DNA of 64,000 nt, taken from positions 2,852,001 through 2,916,000 of the forward strand of contig JADJEE010000001.1 in the NCBI GenBank assembly GCA_016709225.1, in the 5' to 3' direction. The position numbers and the translations under genes are program-made. Position 1 is the first letter of the stretch; every line of letters begins with the position of its first letter. This stretch comes from Deltaproteobacteria bacterium. Lineage in GTDB: Bacteria > Myxococcota_A > Polyangia > Nannocystales > Nannocystaceae. A model generated the notes under the pieces. The model ran no database searches. It was not told the origin of the DNA and worked only from the letters and a program-made list of their open reading frames with translations. This document shows, piece after piece, positions 1 to 6,894 of this stretch.

Positions 1-18
1 TCGGGTCGGGCGCGGGTC

Positions 19-1461
19 ATGCTTCGCATGCGCCTTCCGGGTTGGCTCGTCGCGACCGCGCTGTGCAGCACGACGGCGTGCTCGCGCGGGCCGGCGCCCC
101 CGCGGCCACCGGTCGTCGCCGTGACGCCGCACCTGCCGGTCGCCTTCGACGCCGCCGCGGTCGACGCGTGGATGGCGGCGCAGCTGCAGCAGCGCGGGCT
201 GGTCGGCGTGCAGCTTGCCATCGCCCGCGGCGGCGAGCTGGTGTTCTCGCGCAGCTACGGCCGCGCGCGCGTCGGCGGTGCGAAGCTCAGCGACGACACC
301 GCGTTCGCGATCGGCTCGATCACCAAGCAGTTCGTGTGTGCCGCCGCCGCGATGCTCGAGCACGACGGCAAGCTCGCGCTCACCGATCCGGTGGCGAAGT
401 ACCAACCCGAGCTCACGCGCGCCAGCGACATCACGCTCGACGATCTCGGCGCCCACCTGTCGGGCTATCGTGATTTCTACCCGCTGGACTTCCTCGACCA
501 GCGCATGCGCACGCCGACCACCCCGGCGGCGGTCATCCAGCGCTACGCGACCGCGCCGCTGGACTTCGAGCCACGCACGCGGTGGTCGTACAGCAACACC
601 GGGTTCCTCGTGCTCGGTCGGGTCATCGAGCAGGTCGGCGGCACGCCGCTGGGGCCGTGGCTGCGCACCCACGTGTTCGCGCCGCTGCACATGGACCACA
701 GCCACTTCGAGCCCGCGCCGCAGACCGCGGGACTGGCCACCGGCCACACCCGCTTCGCACTCGGCGAGCCGAGCCCGACCCCGCGCGAAGCCAGCGGCTG
801 GATCGATGCGGCCGGCGGCATCTGGGCCACTGCGAGCGACCTCGTGCGCTGGGACCTGGGCCTGCTGGCCGGCACCGTCGTGCCACCCGACGCCCGCGCG
901 AAGCTGACGACCGCGCGCACCCTCGCCGACGGTCGTAGCACCGACTACGGCTGCGGGCTCGGCGTGCGGCGACAGTCCGGCGACGAGCTGTGGAGCCACT
1001 CGGGTGCGGTCAGCGGCTTCGTCGCCTACAACACCGTGATCCCGCGGACCGGCACCGCCGTGGTCTTGTTGGCCAACACCGAGGGCAGCAGCGTGGGCGA
1101 CCTGCACGCGGAGCTGGTCGCGATGATGCTCGCGGTGCCCGAGCAGGTGCCGATCGTCGCCGGCCCCGGTGCGGTCGAGGTCGCGGGGCAGCTGTTCGCC
1201 CAGCTGCAGCGCGGCACCCTCGATCGCACGCGGCTGTCGAGCGAGCTGTCGGCCTACTACGACCCCGCGCGCGTGCGTGCGGCCGCGGGGCGCTTGCGCG
1301 AGCTCGGCACGCCCGTGCGCATCGAGGCCGACCGAGCGCGCGAGCGCGGCGGCCTCGAGGTCACGCACCTGCGGCTGGTGTTCGCCGATCGCACCGTCAA
1401 GGCGCTGATGTACCGGCGGCCCGATGGCACCGTCGAGGAGTTCCTGCTGTTGCACGACTGA
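19..1461 (+). CDS. Beta-lactamase-fold serine hydrolase, lipoprotein
   Basis: The 480-residue protein looks like a class C beta-lactamase/DD-peptidase-family serine hydrolase exported as a lipoprotein. A hydrophobic N-terminus ends in a lipobox-like STTAC with the lipid Cys at residue 21. The nucleophile motif S100-I-T-K103 (SxxK) and the Tyr motif Y191-S-N193 (YxN) are both present, and a HSGAVSG stretch near residue 327 fits the third motif of the family. About 130 residues follow the fold and lack a recognisable domain. Such proteins cleave or transfer D-amino acid esters or peptides outside the cytoplasm; the substrate cannot be read from sequence. The ATG at 19 is chosen because it gives the signal peptide. 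The frame stays open to the window edge, so an upstream start is possible. The family is secure, the substrate unknown. Confidence 0.9.
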   Translation: MLRMRLPGWLVATALCSTTACSRGPAPPRPPVVAVTPHLPVAFDAAAVDAWMAAQLQQRGLVGVQLAIARGGELVFSRSYGRARVGGAKLSDDTAFAIGSITKQFVCAAAAMLEHDGKLALTDPVAKYQPELTRASDITLDDLGAHLSGYRDFYPLDFLDQRMRTPTTPAAVIQRYATAPLDFEPRTRWSYSNTGFLVLGRVIEQVGGTPLGPWLRTHVFAPLHMDHSHFEPAPQTAGLATGHTRFALGEPSPTPREASGWIDAAGGIWATASDLVRWDLGLLAGTVVPPDARAKLTTARTLADGRSTDYGCGLGVRRQSGDELWSHSGAVSGFVAYNTVIPRTGTAVVLLANTEGSSVGDLHAELVAMMLAVPEQVPIVAGPGAVEVAGQLFAQLQRGTLDRTRLSSELSAYYDPARVRAAAGRLRELGTPVRIEADRARERGGLEVTHLRLVFADRTVKALMYRRPDGTVEEFLLLHD

Positions 1462-1772
1462 CACCCGCGCGTCTGGGCCGGTCACGACGGCGGCCCGCCG
1501 ACGAGCGCGGCCCACGGTCCCGCGAACCCCCTTCGCGGACGCGATCTCGGCGTCGGCCCGGGGAGCGGGCGTCGACGTGCACGCTCGTGCACGATCGCAA
1601 CCCCCGCGTCCGCCCCGAGCGCGCGACCTCGCACTGACGAAGTGCCGTCTGCGTAGTGCAGCCGACTCACGAATCCAACATCGGCACGCGCCGTACGAAG
1701 GGTGCTGCATGCCACGCAACGACCGATTGCCGGCGACGTCGCGGGCTGCGATGGTGCGAGCTGGGAGTGGGG
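1462..1772. other. Intergenic region (311 bases)
   Basis: No convincing gene lies here. Two GTGCAC palindromes, 10 bases apart, sit near 1578-1591. The last part carries the GGAG-type ribosome binding site (about 1763-1766) of the next gene. No clear promoter or terminator hairpin is visible. Confidence 0.6.
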
Positions 1773-3881
1773 ATGCAACGTAACACGCGAGCCGTCGTGA
1801 TCATGGGAGCGCTGGCGCTCGCGTCGGGTTGCTACACCGGCGTCGGCGAGGGCCGAGCCGATGGGCAAGCCGAGGGCGGCAGCACGGGACTCACCGGCGC
1901 CGCGGAGGCCGGTGGCAGCGACGGCGACTCGACCGGAGGCGGCGCCGAGGCGCAGGACCCCGGGCGCGTCACGCTGCACCGACTCAACCGCGCCGAGTAC
2001 GACAACACCATGCGCGACCTGTTCTGGGGTCTCGACGTGTCGCCGGCCGAGAACTTCCCCGCCGACGATCACAGCTTCGGCTTCGACAACATCGCCGACG
2101 TCCTCAGCGTCACCTCGCTGCTGTTCGACCTGTACGAGCGTGCGGTCGACGGCGTGCTCGATGCCGCGTTCACCTCGACCGGCGGCGGCGAGACCGTGCG
2201 CGGCGAGGCCGAGGGCGGCACCGCCACCGGCGGCTCGACGCTCGGCGACGCCTGGCTGCTCAGCACCACCGGCACGGTCACGCTGCCGTTCGAGGTCGCG
2301 ACCGCCGGCGACTACACCGTGCGTGTGCGCGCGTGGCAGCAGGCCGCTGGCCCCGAGGACGCCGAGCTCGAGCTCACCGTCGACGGCGTCGCCCACGGCA
2401 CCACAGCGGTCGCGGCCACCGTCGACGCCCCCGGCGTGTACGAGTTCGCGGTCACGCTCGACGCCGGCACCCGCAGCATCTCGGCCGGCTTCACCAACGA
2501 CTACTACGACATGGCCACGAGCGCCGATCGCAACCTCGCGGTCGACTGGATCGAGCTCGAGGCCCCCGGCGGCCCCGGTGGTGCGACCGACGTGCGCGCC
2601 AAGCTGCTCACGTGCGAGCCGGTGGCCGGCAGCGAGGCCACCTGCGCCCGCGAGATCCTGGCCGCGTTCGCGCCGCGGGCATGGCGTCGACCGCTCGCGC
2701 CCGGCGAGCTCGACGAGCTGGTCGCACTGACGCAGTCGGCGCTCGACGAGGGCGACGGCTTCGAAGATGCCCTCCGCCACGCGCTCAAGGCGGTGCTGCT
2801 CTCGCCCTACTTCGTGTTCCGCGTCGAGATCGATCCCGATCCCGAGTCGACCACGCCCCACCCGGTCGACGACTACGAGCTCGCGTCGCGCCTGTCGTAC
2901 TTCCTGTGGAGCAGCATGCCCGACGACGAGTTGTTCGCGGTCGCCGAGGCCGGCACGCTGGGCGACCCCGAGGTCATGGCCGAGCAGGTCGTGCGCATGA
3001 TCGACGACGAGCGCGCCGAGGCGCTGATGGCCAACTTTGCCGGCCAGTGGCTCTACATCCGCGCGGTCCAGCCCGACATCGTCAAGGACGCGCTGCTGTT
3101 CCCGGACTACGACCCCGAGCTCAACGTCGCGATGCGCACGGAGATGGAGCTGTTCTTCCGCTCCTTCGTGACCGAGCGTCGCAGCCTCCGCGAGCTGCTC
3201 ACCGCCGAGGAGAGCTTCGTCGACGCGCGGCTGGCTGGGCTCTACGGCGTGCCGGCACCGGCCGGCACCGGCTTCTCGCCGGTCAGCCTCGCGGGCGCCA
3301 ACCGCCGCGGCATCCTCACGATGGCGGGCCTGATGACCGTGCTCAGCCACCCGCAGACGTCCTCGCCGGTCAAGCGCGGCAAGTGGGTGCTCGAGCAGCT
3401 GCTGTGTGCACCGCCGCCGCCACCACCGCCCAATGTTTCGCCGGTGCCGGCCGAGCCGCTGCCCGACGCGAGTGTGCGCGAGCAGCTCGAGGAGCACCGC
3501 AAGAACCCCTCGTGCGCGGGCTGCCACAACCTCATCGATCCGCTCGGTCTCGGGCTCGAGCACTACGATCCGATCGGGGCCTACCGCACCAGCGATGGCG
3601 GCAAGCCGGTCGATGCCAGCGGCAACCTGCCCGACGGCACCACCTTCCAGGACGGCCTCGAGATGGTGACGCTGCTCTCCACCCGCGACGACTTCACGCG
3701 GTGCACCGTGCAACACGCAGCCACCTACGCGCTGGGCCGCGGCATGGGCGACGCCGATGCGCCCTACATCGACGAGATCCTCGCGAATGCCGAGGAGGGT
3801 GGCTTCGCCCTCGAGGACCTCGCGCTCGCCATCGCCACCAGTGACATCTTCCGCATGCGCCAGCCGCAGGAGGCCCCATGA
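1773..3881 (+). CDS. DUF1592/DUF1588-type haem-motif lipoprotein
   Basis: This 702-residue protein has the module order of the large proteins common in Planctomycetes and Myxococcota: a DUF1587-like start (LHRLNRAEYDNTMRDLFWG, about residue 66), a carbohydrate-binding-like insert (about 130-270), DUF1595, DUF1592 (LASRLSYFLWSSMPDDELF), DUF1588 (NRRGILTMAGLMTVLSHP) and DUF1585. The DUF1588 part holds one CAGCH cytochrome c motif near residue 581. A lipobox-like ASGC puts the lipid Cys at residue 20. ATG 1773 is chosen for its GGAG site 6-9 bases upstream and the signal sequence. The stop overlaps the DUF1552 gene by ATGA, the usual arrangement for this pair. A periplasmic or outer-membrane redox role is inferred from the haem motif; no substrate is established for the family. 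Confidence 0.92.
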   Translation: MQRNTRAVVIMGALALASGCYTGVGEGRADGQAEGGSTGLTGAAEAGGSDGDSTGGGAEAQDPGRVTLHRLNRAEYDNTMRDLFWGLDVSPAENFPADDHSFGFDNIADVLSVTSLLFDLYERAVDGVLDAAFTSTGGGETVRGEAEGGTATGGSTLGDAWLLSTTGTVTLPFEVATAGDYTVRVRAWQQAAGPEDAELELTVDGVAHGTTAVAATVDAPGVYEFAVTLDAGTRSISAGFTNDYYDMATSADRNLAVDWIELEAPGGPGGATDVRAKLLTCEPVAGSEATCAREILAAFAPRAWRRPLAPGELDELVALTQSALDEGDGFEDALRHALKAVLLSPYFVFRVEIDPDPESTTPHPVDDYELASRLSYFLWSSMPDDELFAVAEAGTLGDPEVMAEQVVRMIDDERAEALMANFAGQWLYIRAVQPDIVKDALLFPDYDPELNVAMRTEMELFFRSFVTERRSLRELLTAEESFVDARLAGLYGVPAPAGTGFSPVSLAGANRRGILTMAGLMTVLSHPQTSSPVKRGKWVLEQLLCAPPPPPPPNVSPVPAEPLPDASVREQLEEHRKNPSCAGCHNLIDPLGLGLEHYDPIGAYRTSDGGKPVDASGNLPDGTTFQDGLEMVTLLSTRDDFTRCTVQHAATYALGRGMGDADAPYIDEILANAEEGGFALEDLALAIATSDIFRMRQPQEAP

Positions 3882-5209
3882 ACACGACCCGCTTCACCAA
3901 GCGCCCTGCGCTGTCGCGACGCGCGTTCCTCGGCAGCGGCGCGGCCGTGATGATCGGCCTACCGTGGCTCGAGGCGATGGAGCCCGATGCCCGTGCGGCC
4001 GGCGAGACGCCGCTGCGCTTCGTCGCGGTCTACGTGCCGTGCGGCATCCACATGCAGCGCTGGACGCCGTCCACGGTCGGCAGCGACTACGCGATGACGC
4101 CGATCCTGCAGCCGCTCGAGGCCCTGCGCGACGACGTGCTGGTGGTCTCCGGCGTCGACAACCGCGCCGGCGAGTTCCCGGCCGCGGGTGACCACGCGCG
4201 CGGCACGGGTGCGTTCCTCAGCTGCTCGGTGGTGAACCTGTCGGAGACCGACATCACCAACACCACGACCATCGACCAGCTCTATGCGCAGCACATCGGG
4301 CAGCAGACCTCGATGGCCTCGCTGCAGCTCGGCACCGAGTCGGGTGGCAACGTCGGCAACTGCGACAGCGGCTACAGCTGCGCGTACATGCGCAACATCG
4401 CGTGGGTCGGTAACACCCCGATCCCCAAGCTGACCGACCCGGCGACCGCGTTCAACCTGCTGTTCTCGGGCTTCGACCCGGGCGCCAGCGCGGCCGAGCT
4501 GGCGCGCATCAAGAGCCGACGGCTGAGCGTGCTCGACCACGCGACCTCGAGCGCCCAGGCGCTGCACGCCAAGCTCGGCACCCGCGACCGCATCAAGCTG
4601 CAGGAGTACCTCGACTCGGTGCGCGACCTCGAGCTGCGGGTGCAATCGGAGAGCACGATGCCGCAGTGCGAGCTCGGCACCTTCGATCTGTCGTTCTCGA
4701 ACTACCAGCAGCACGTCGAGCTGATGAGCGACATCATGGTCAAGGCCATGCAGTGCGATCGCACGCGCGTGTTGACCTTCATGATGGACAACGGCGGCAG
4801 CAACCGCGACTTCGGCGACATCGGGGCCGGCGGCGGCCACCACAACATCTCGCACCACGGCGGTCTGCAGGAGAACTACGACAAGCTCACGCTGATCGAC
4901 ACCTGGGAGATTTCGCGGCTCGCGTACCTGCTGCAGGCGATGAAGGACTCGCCGGAGGGCGACGGGACGCTGCTCGACAACTCGGTGGTGTTCTTCGGCA
5001 GCGAGATCGAAGACGGCAACACGCACTCGCACCGTGACATGCCGATTCTCCTCGCCGGTCGACTGGGCGGCGCGATCACGCCGGGTCGTCACGTGCAGTT
5101 CGACGCCGCGCCGCTCGCGAACCTGTTCCTCGCCGTGCTGGAGGGCCTGGGCGTCGACGTCAGCACCTACGGCGACGAGGGCACGCAGCCGCTCGACGGC
5201 CTGGCCTGA
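3878..5209 (+). CDS. DUF1552 protein, Tat-exported
   Basis: The 443-residue product matches the DUF1552 family in length and content and is the standard partner of DUF1592 proteins. Its N-terminus carries a Tat-like signal (LSRRAFLGSGAAVMIGLPWL) with the twin Arg at about residues 14-15. Internal landmarks include FVAVYVPCGIHMQRW, a His-rich GGGHHNISHHGG stretch (about 311-322) and FFGSEIEDGNTHSHRDMP near the C-terminus, which recall the sulfatase/alkaline phosphatase-like DUF1501 group and could bind metal. Translation is coupled to the upstream gene through ATGA. Export in folded form by Tat suggests a cofactor or metal. The catalytic role is unknown. Confidence 0.92.
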   Translation: MNTTRFTKRPALSRRAFLGSGAAVMIGLPWLEAMEPDARAAGETPLRFVAVYVPCGIHMQRWTPSTVGSDYAMTPILQPLEALRDDVLVVSGVDNRAGEFPAAGDHARGTGAFLSCSVVNLSETDITNTTTIDQLYAQHIGQQTSMASLQLGTESGGNVGNCDSGYSCAYMRNIAWVGNTPIPKLTDPATAFNLLFSGFDPGASAAELARIKSRRLSVLDHATSSAQALHAKLGTRDRIKLQEYLDSVRDLELRVQSESTMPQCELGTFDLSFSNYQQHVELMSDIMVKAMQCDRTRVLTFMMDNGGSNRDFGDIGAGGGHHNISHHGGLQENYDKLTLIDTWEISRLAYLLQAMKDSPEGDGTLLDNSVVFFGSEIEDGNTHSHRDMPILLAGRLGGAITPGRHVQFDAAPLANLFLAVLEGLGVDVSTYGDEGTQPLDGLA

Positions 5210-5319
5210 CGCTTCGCTGGAACCTCGGGGGCCGCACACGGCACTACCGCTTGGGCGGCGACCACGGGCACCTCGGGTGCCGGTGGGCGGTGTCGCGCCC
5301 AGGGCGGAGACCAGCACCC

Positions 5320-6000
5320 GTGATCCCGAGCGACAAGCATCCGTTCCCCCGCGCGCCTCGACCCGATCTCGCGCTGCTGCTCTCGCTCGGCGCGCTGCCG
5401 ATCGCAGCGGGCTGCACCACCGGGGCCGAGCCAGCGGGCGGCAGCTATCCGTACTTCACCACGGGGCAGGGCTCGGCGAGCGCCGGCGACGACGGCTCGG
5501 ACGACACCGACGGCGGCGACGAGAGCACCGGCGACGGCGGCGCGAGCTCGGCCACCGGCGCCAGCAATACCTCGAACACGACCGGCGCCAGCGCGACCGG
5601 GGCCAGTGCGACCGGGGCCAGCGCGACCGGAGCGAGCGCGACCGGGGCCAGCGGCATGACCTACGGCATGACCTACGGCATGACCTACGGTGGCAGCTAC
5701 GGCGGCAGCTATGGCGGCTCGTACGGTGGCAGCTACGGCGGGGGCGATCTGCCGCCCGAGTGCTACGCCTTCGTCGATCACTACCTCGAGTGCATCCCCG
5801 CCGCGATGCAGTACGCGCAGGAGATCGCGCAGTACTGCGCCGGCGACCTGATGTACGCCGCGATGAGCGGTGGTCAGTGTGGCTCGGCGATCGAGGAGTA
5901 CTACGCGTGCATGAGCATGGTGCCGTGTCAGCAGCTCCAGGGCGGCGACGCCGATCCGTGCGACGGCGCCGGTGTGGCGCAGGTCTGCGGCGGCGCCTGA
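5320..6000 (+). CDS. Low-complexity lipoprotein with ATGAS and GGSY repeats
   Basis: The 226-residue product starts at GTG 5320, which places a hydrophobic segment (LALLLSLGALPIAAGC) at the N-terminus with the lipid Cys at residue 32. The next 110 residues are unstructured: Asp/Gly/Ser/Thr, then tandem ATGAS units, MTYG units and GGSY units. The C-terminal 80 residues are a small Cys-containing domain beginning PPECYAFVDHYLEC, with about eight Cys that may form disulfides. This looks like a tethered surface protein with a spacer holding a small globular head off the membrane. I recognise no named family. The frame extends upstream to 5251, but that would bury the signal peptide. Confidence 0.75.
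   Translation: MIPSDKHPFPRAPRPDLALLLSLGALPIAAGCTTGAEPAGGSYPYFTTGQGSASAGDDGSDDTDGGDESTGDGGASSATGASNTSNTTGASATGASATGASATGASATGASGMTYGMTYGMTYGGSYGGSYGGSYGGSYGGGDLPPECYAFVDHYLECIPAAMQYAQEIAQYCAGDLMYAAMSGGQCGSAIEEYYACMSMVPCQQLQGGDADPCDGAGVAQVCGGA
5581..5743. repeat. In-frame tandem repeats (15-base and 12-base units)
   Basis: Three short tandem arrays run in frame inside the lipoprotein gene: 15-base ACCGGGGCCAGYGCG units (ATGAS), 12-base GGCATGACCTAC units (GMTY) and 12-base GGCAGCTAYGGC-type units (GSYG). They are likely to vary in copy number by slippage. Confidence 0.85.
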
Positions 6001-6111
6001 TCGCCCGCGACCCGACCCACGAAGGGCCGCAGCGACGGCCGCGACGCCGACGATGATGCAATCGACCGCGATCCGTGAACCGGTCGGCACGGTGGCGCTA
6101 AGGCCTCGACG

Positions 6112-6822
6112 ATGTCCCCTGCCGTCGTCGTCGTCCTGTCCTTGATCGCCTCCGACCCCGCACCGGCCACCGCAGCGAGTGCGAGCGCACCGGTCGACCA
6201 GCCCGCACCCGCGCAGCCGAAGTACCGCGGCACCGGGCTGCTCACCGCCACGGGCCTGCTCGCGGGCACGTCGCTGGCGCTCACCATCGCGCGCAACGCC
6301 AAGCTCGCGAAGGACTGTCCGCTCGATCCCAAGATGCCGGTCGCGTGCACCTACTCCTTCAAGACCGACCTCGGGCTCGCCGCCGGACAGTGGTCGCTCA
6401 ACCTCGCCAACGTCGGTGTGGCCCCTGGCGCGGGCGTGATGCTGGCGCGCTACCACGCGTGGAAGGACGCCGGCACCGGCAAGCAGCGCAAGCTCGGTGC
6501 GATCATGGGGGCCGGCGGTGCGGTGCTGGGCGTCGGGGCCGTCGGCGTGATCAGTAGCGTCGCGCTGGCCTTCACGATGGGCAAGCGCTGCCTCGACAAA
6601 GAGATCGATGGCGGCGACCCGCTCGCGGGCGATCGCTGTCTCCGCCGCGCCTACGCCGGCTGGACCATGTGGAACTGGAGCTCGTTCGCCATGGTGTCGG
6701 CCGGCGCCGCGATGCTGGCCTACGGCAGCACCTACAAGCGGCACGCGAGCGAGCAGCGGGTGCAGGTGTCGCCCTACGGCGGACGCGGGCAGGCGGGCGT
6801 CATGGTCGCGGGGCGCTTCTAG
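6112..6822 (+). CDS. Hypothetical membrane protein
   Basis: The 236-residue protein begins with a hydrophobic signal-like segment (about 4-20), then has transmembrane stretches near 42-58, 105-122, 132-156 and 190-207. Two Cys pairs lie in the soluble loops (about 68-78 and 160-175). I do not recognise a family; small four-helix proteins of this kind precede kinase genes in other myxobacteria, but no function follows. The start ATG 6112 gives a sensible N-terminus; a TA step lies 13 bases upstream. It is 72 bases ahead of the kinase gene, which has its own promoter-like element. Confidence 0.7.
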   Translation: MSPAVVVVLSLIASDPAPATAASASAPVDQPAPAQPKYRGTGLLTATGLLAGTSLALTIARNAKLAKDCPLDPKMPVACTYSFKTDLGLAAGQWSLNLANVGVAPGAGVMLARYHAWKDAGTGKQRKLGAIMGAGGAVLGVGAVGVISSVALAFTMGKRCLDKEIDGGDPLAGDRCLRRAYAGWTMWNWSSFAMVSAGAAMLAYGSTYKRHASEQRVQVSPYGGRGQAGVMVAGRF

Positions 6823-6882
6823 TCCACTGCGGCGCGAAGGCGCTGCGGCGCGCGGTGCCGCAAAGCGCCCCTGCGACCGCGC

Positions 6883-6888
6883 TACCAT
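6883..6888 (+). promoter_or_regulatory. -10-like TACCAT, 6 bases before the kinase GTG
   Basis: TACCAT fits the TAnnnT form of a -10 element. Transcription starting about 7 bases downstream would begin at the GTG start codon (6895), giving a leaderless mRNA. No -35 match is visible. Confidence 0.5.
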
Positions 6889-6894
6889 GATCGC

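Noticed and set aside
1482..3716. 744-codon minus-strand frame over the DUF1592 gene
   Set aside because: Opposes a protein with clear DUF1592/1588 domains and haem motif; no start signal or family match.
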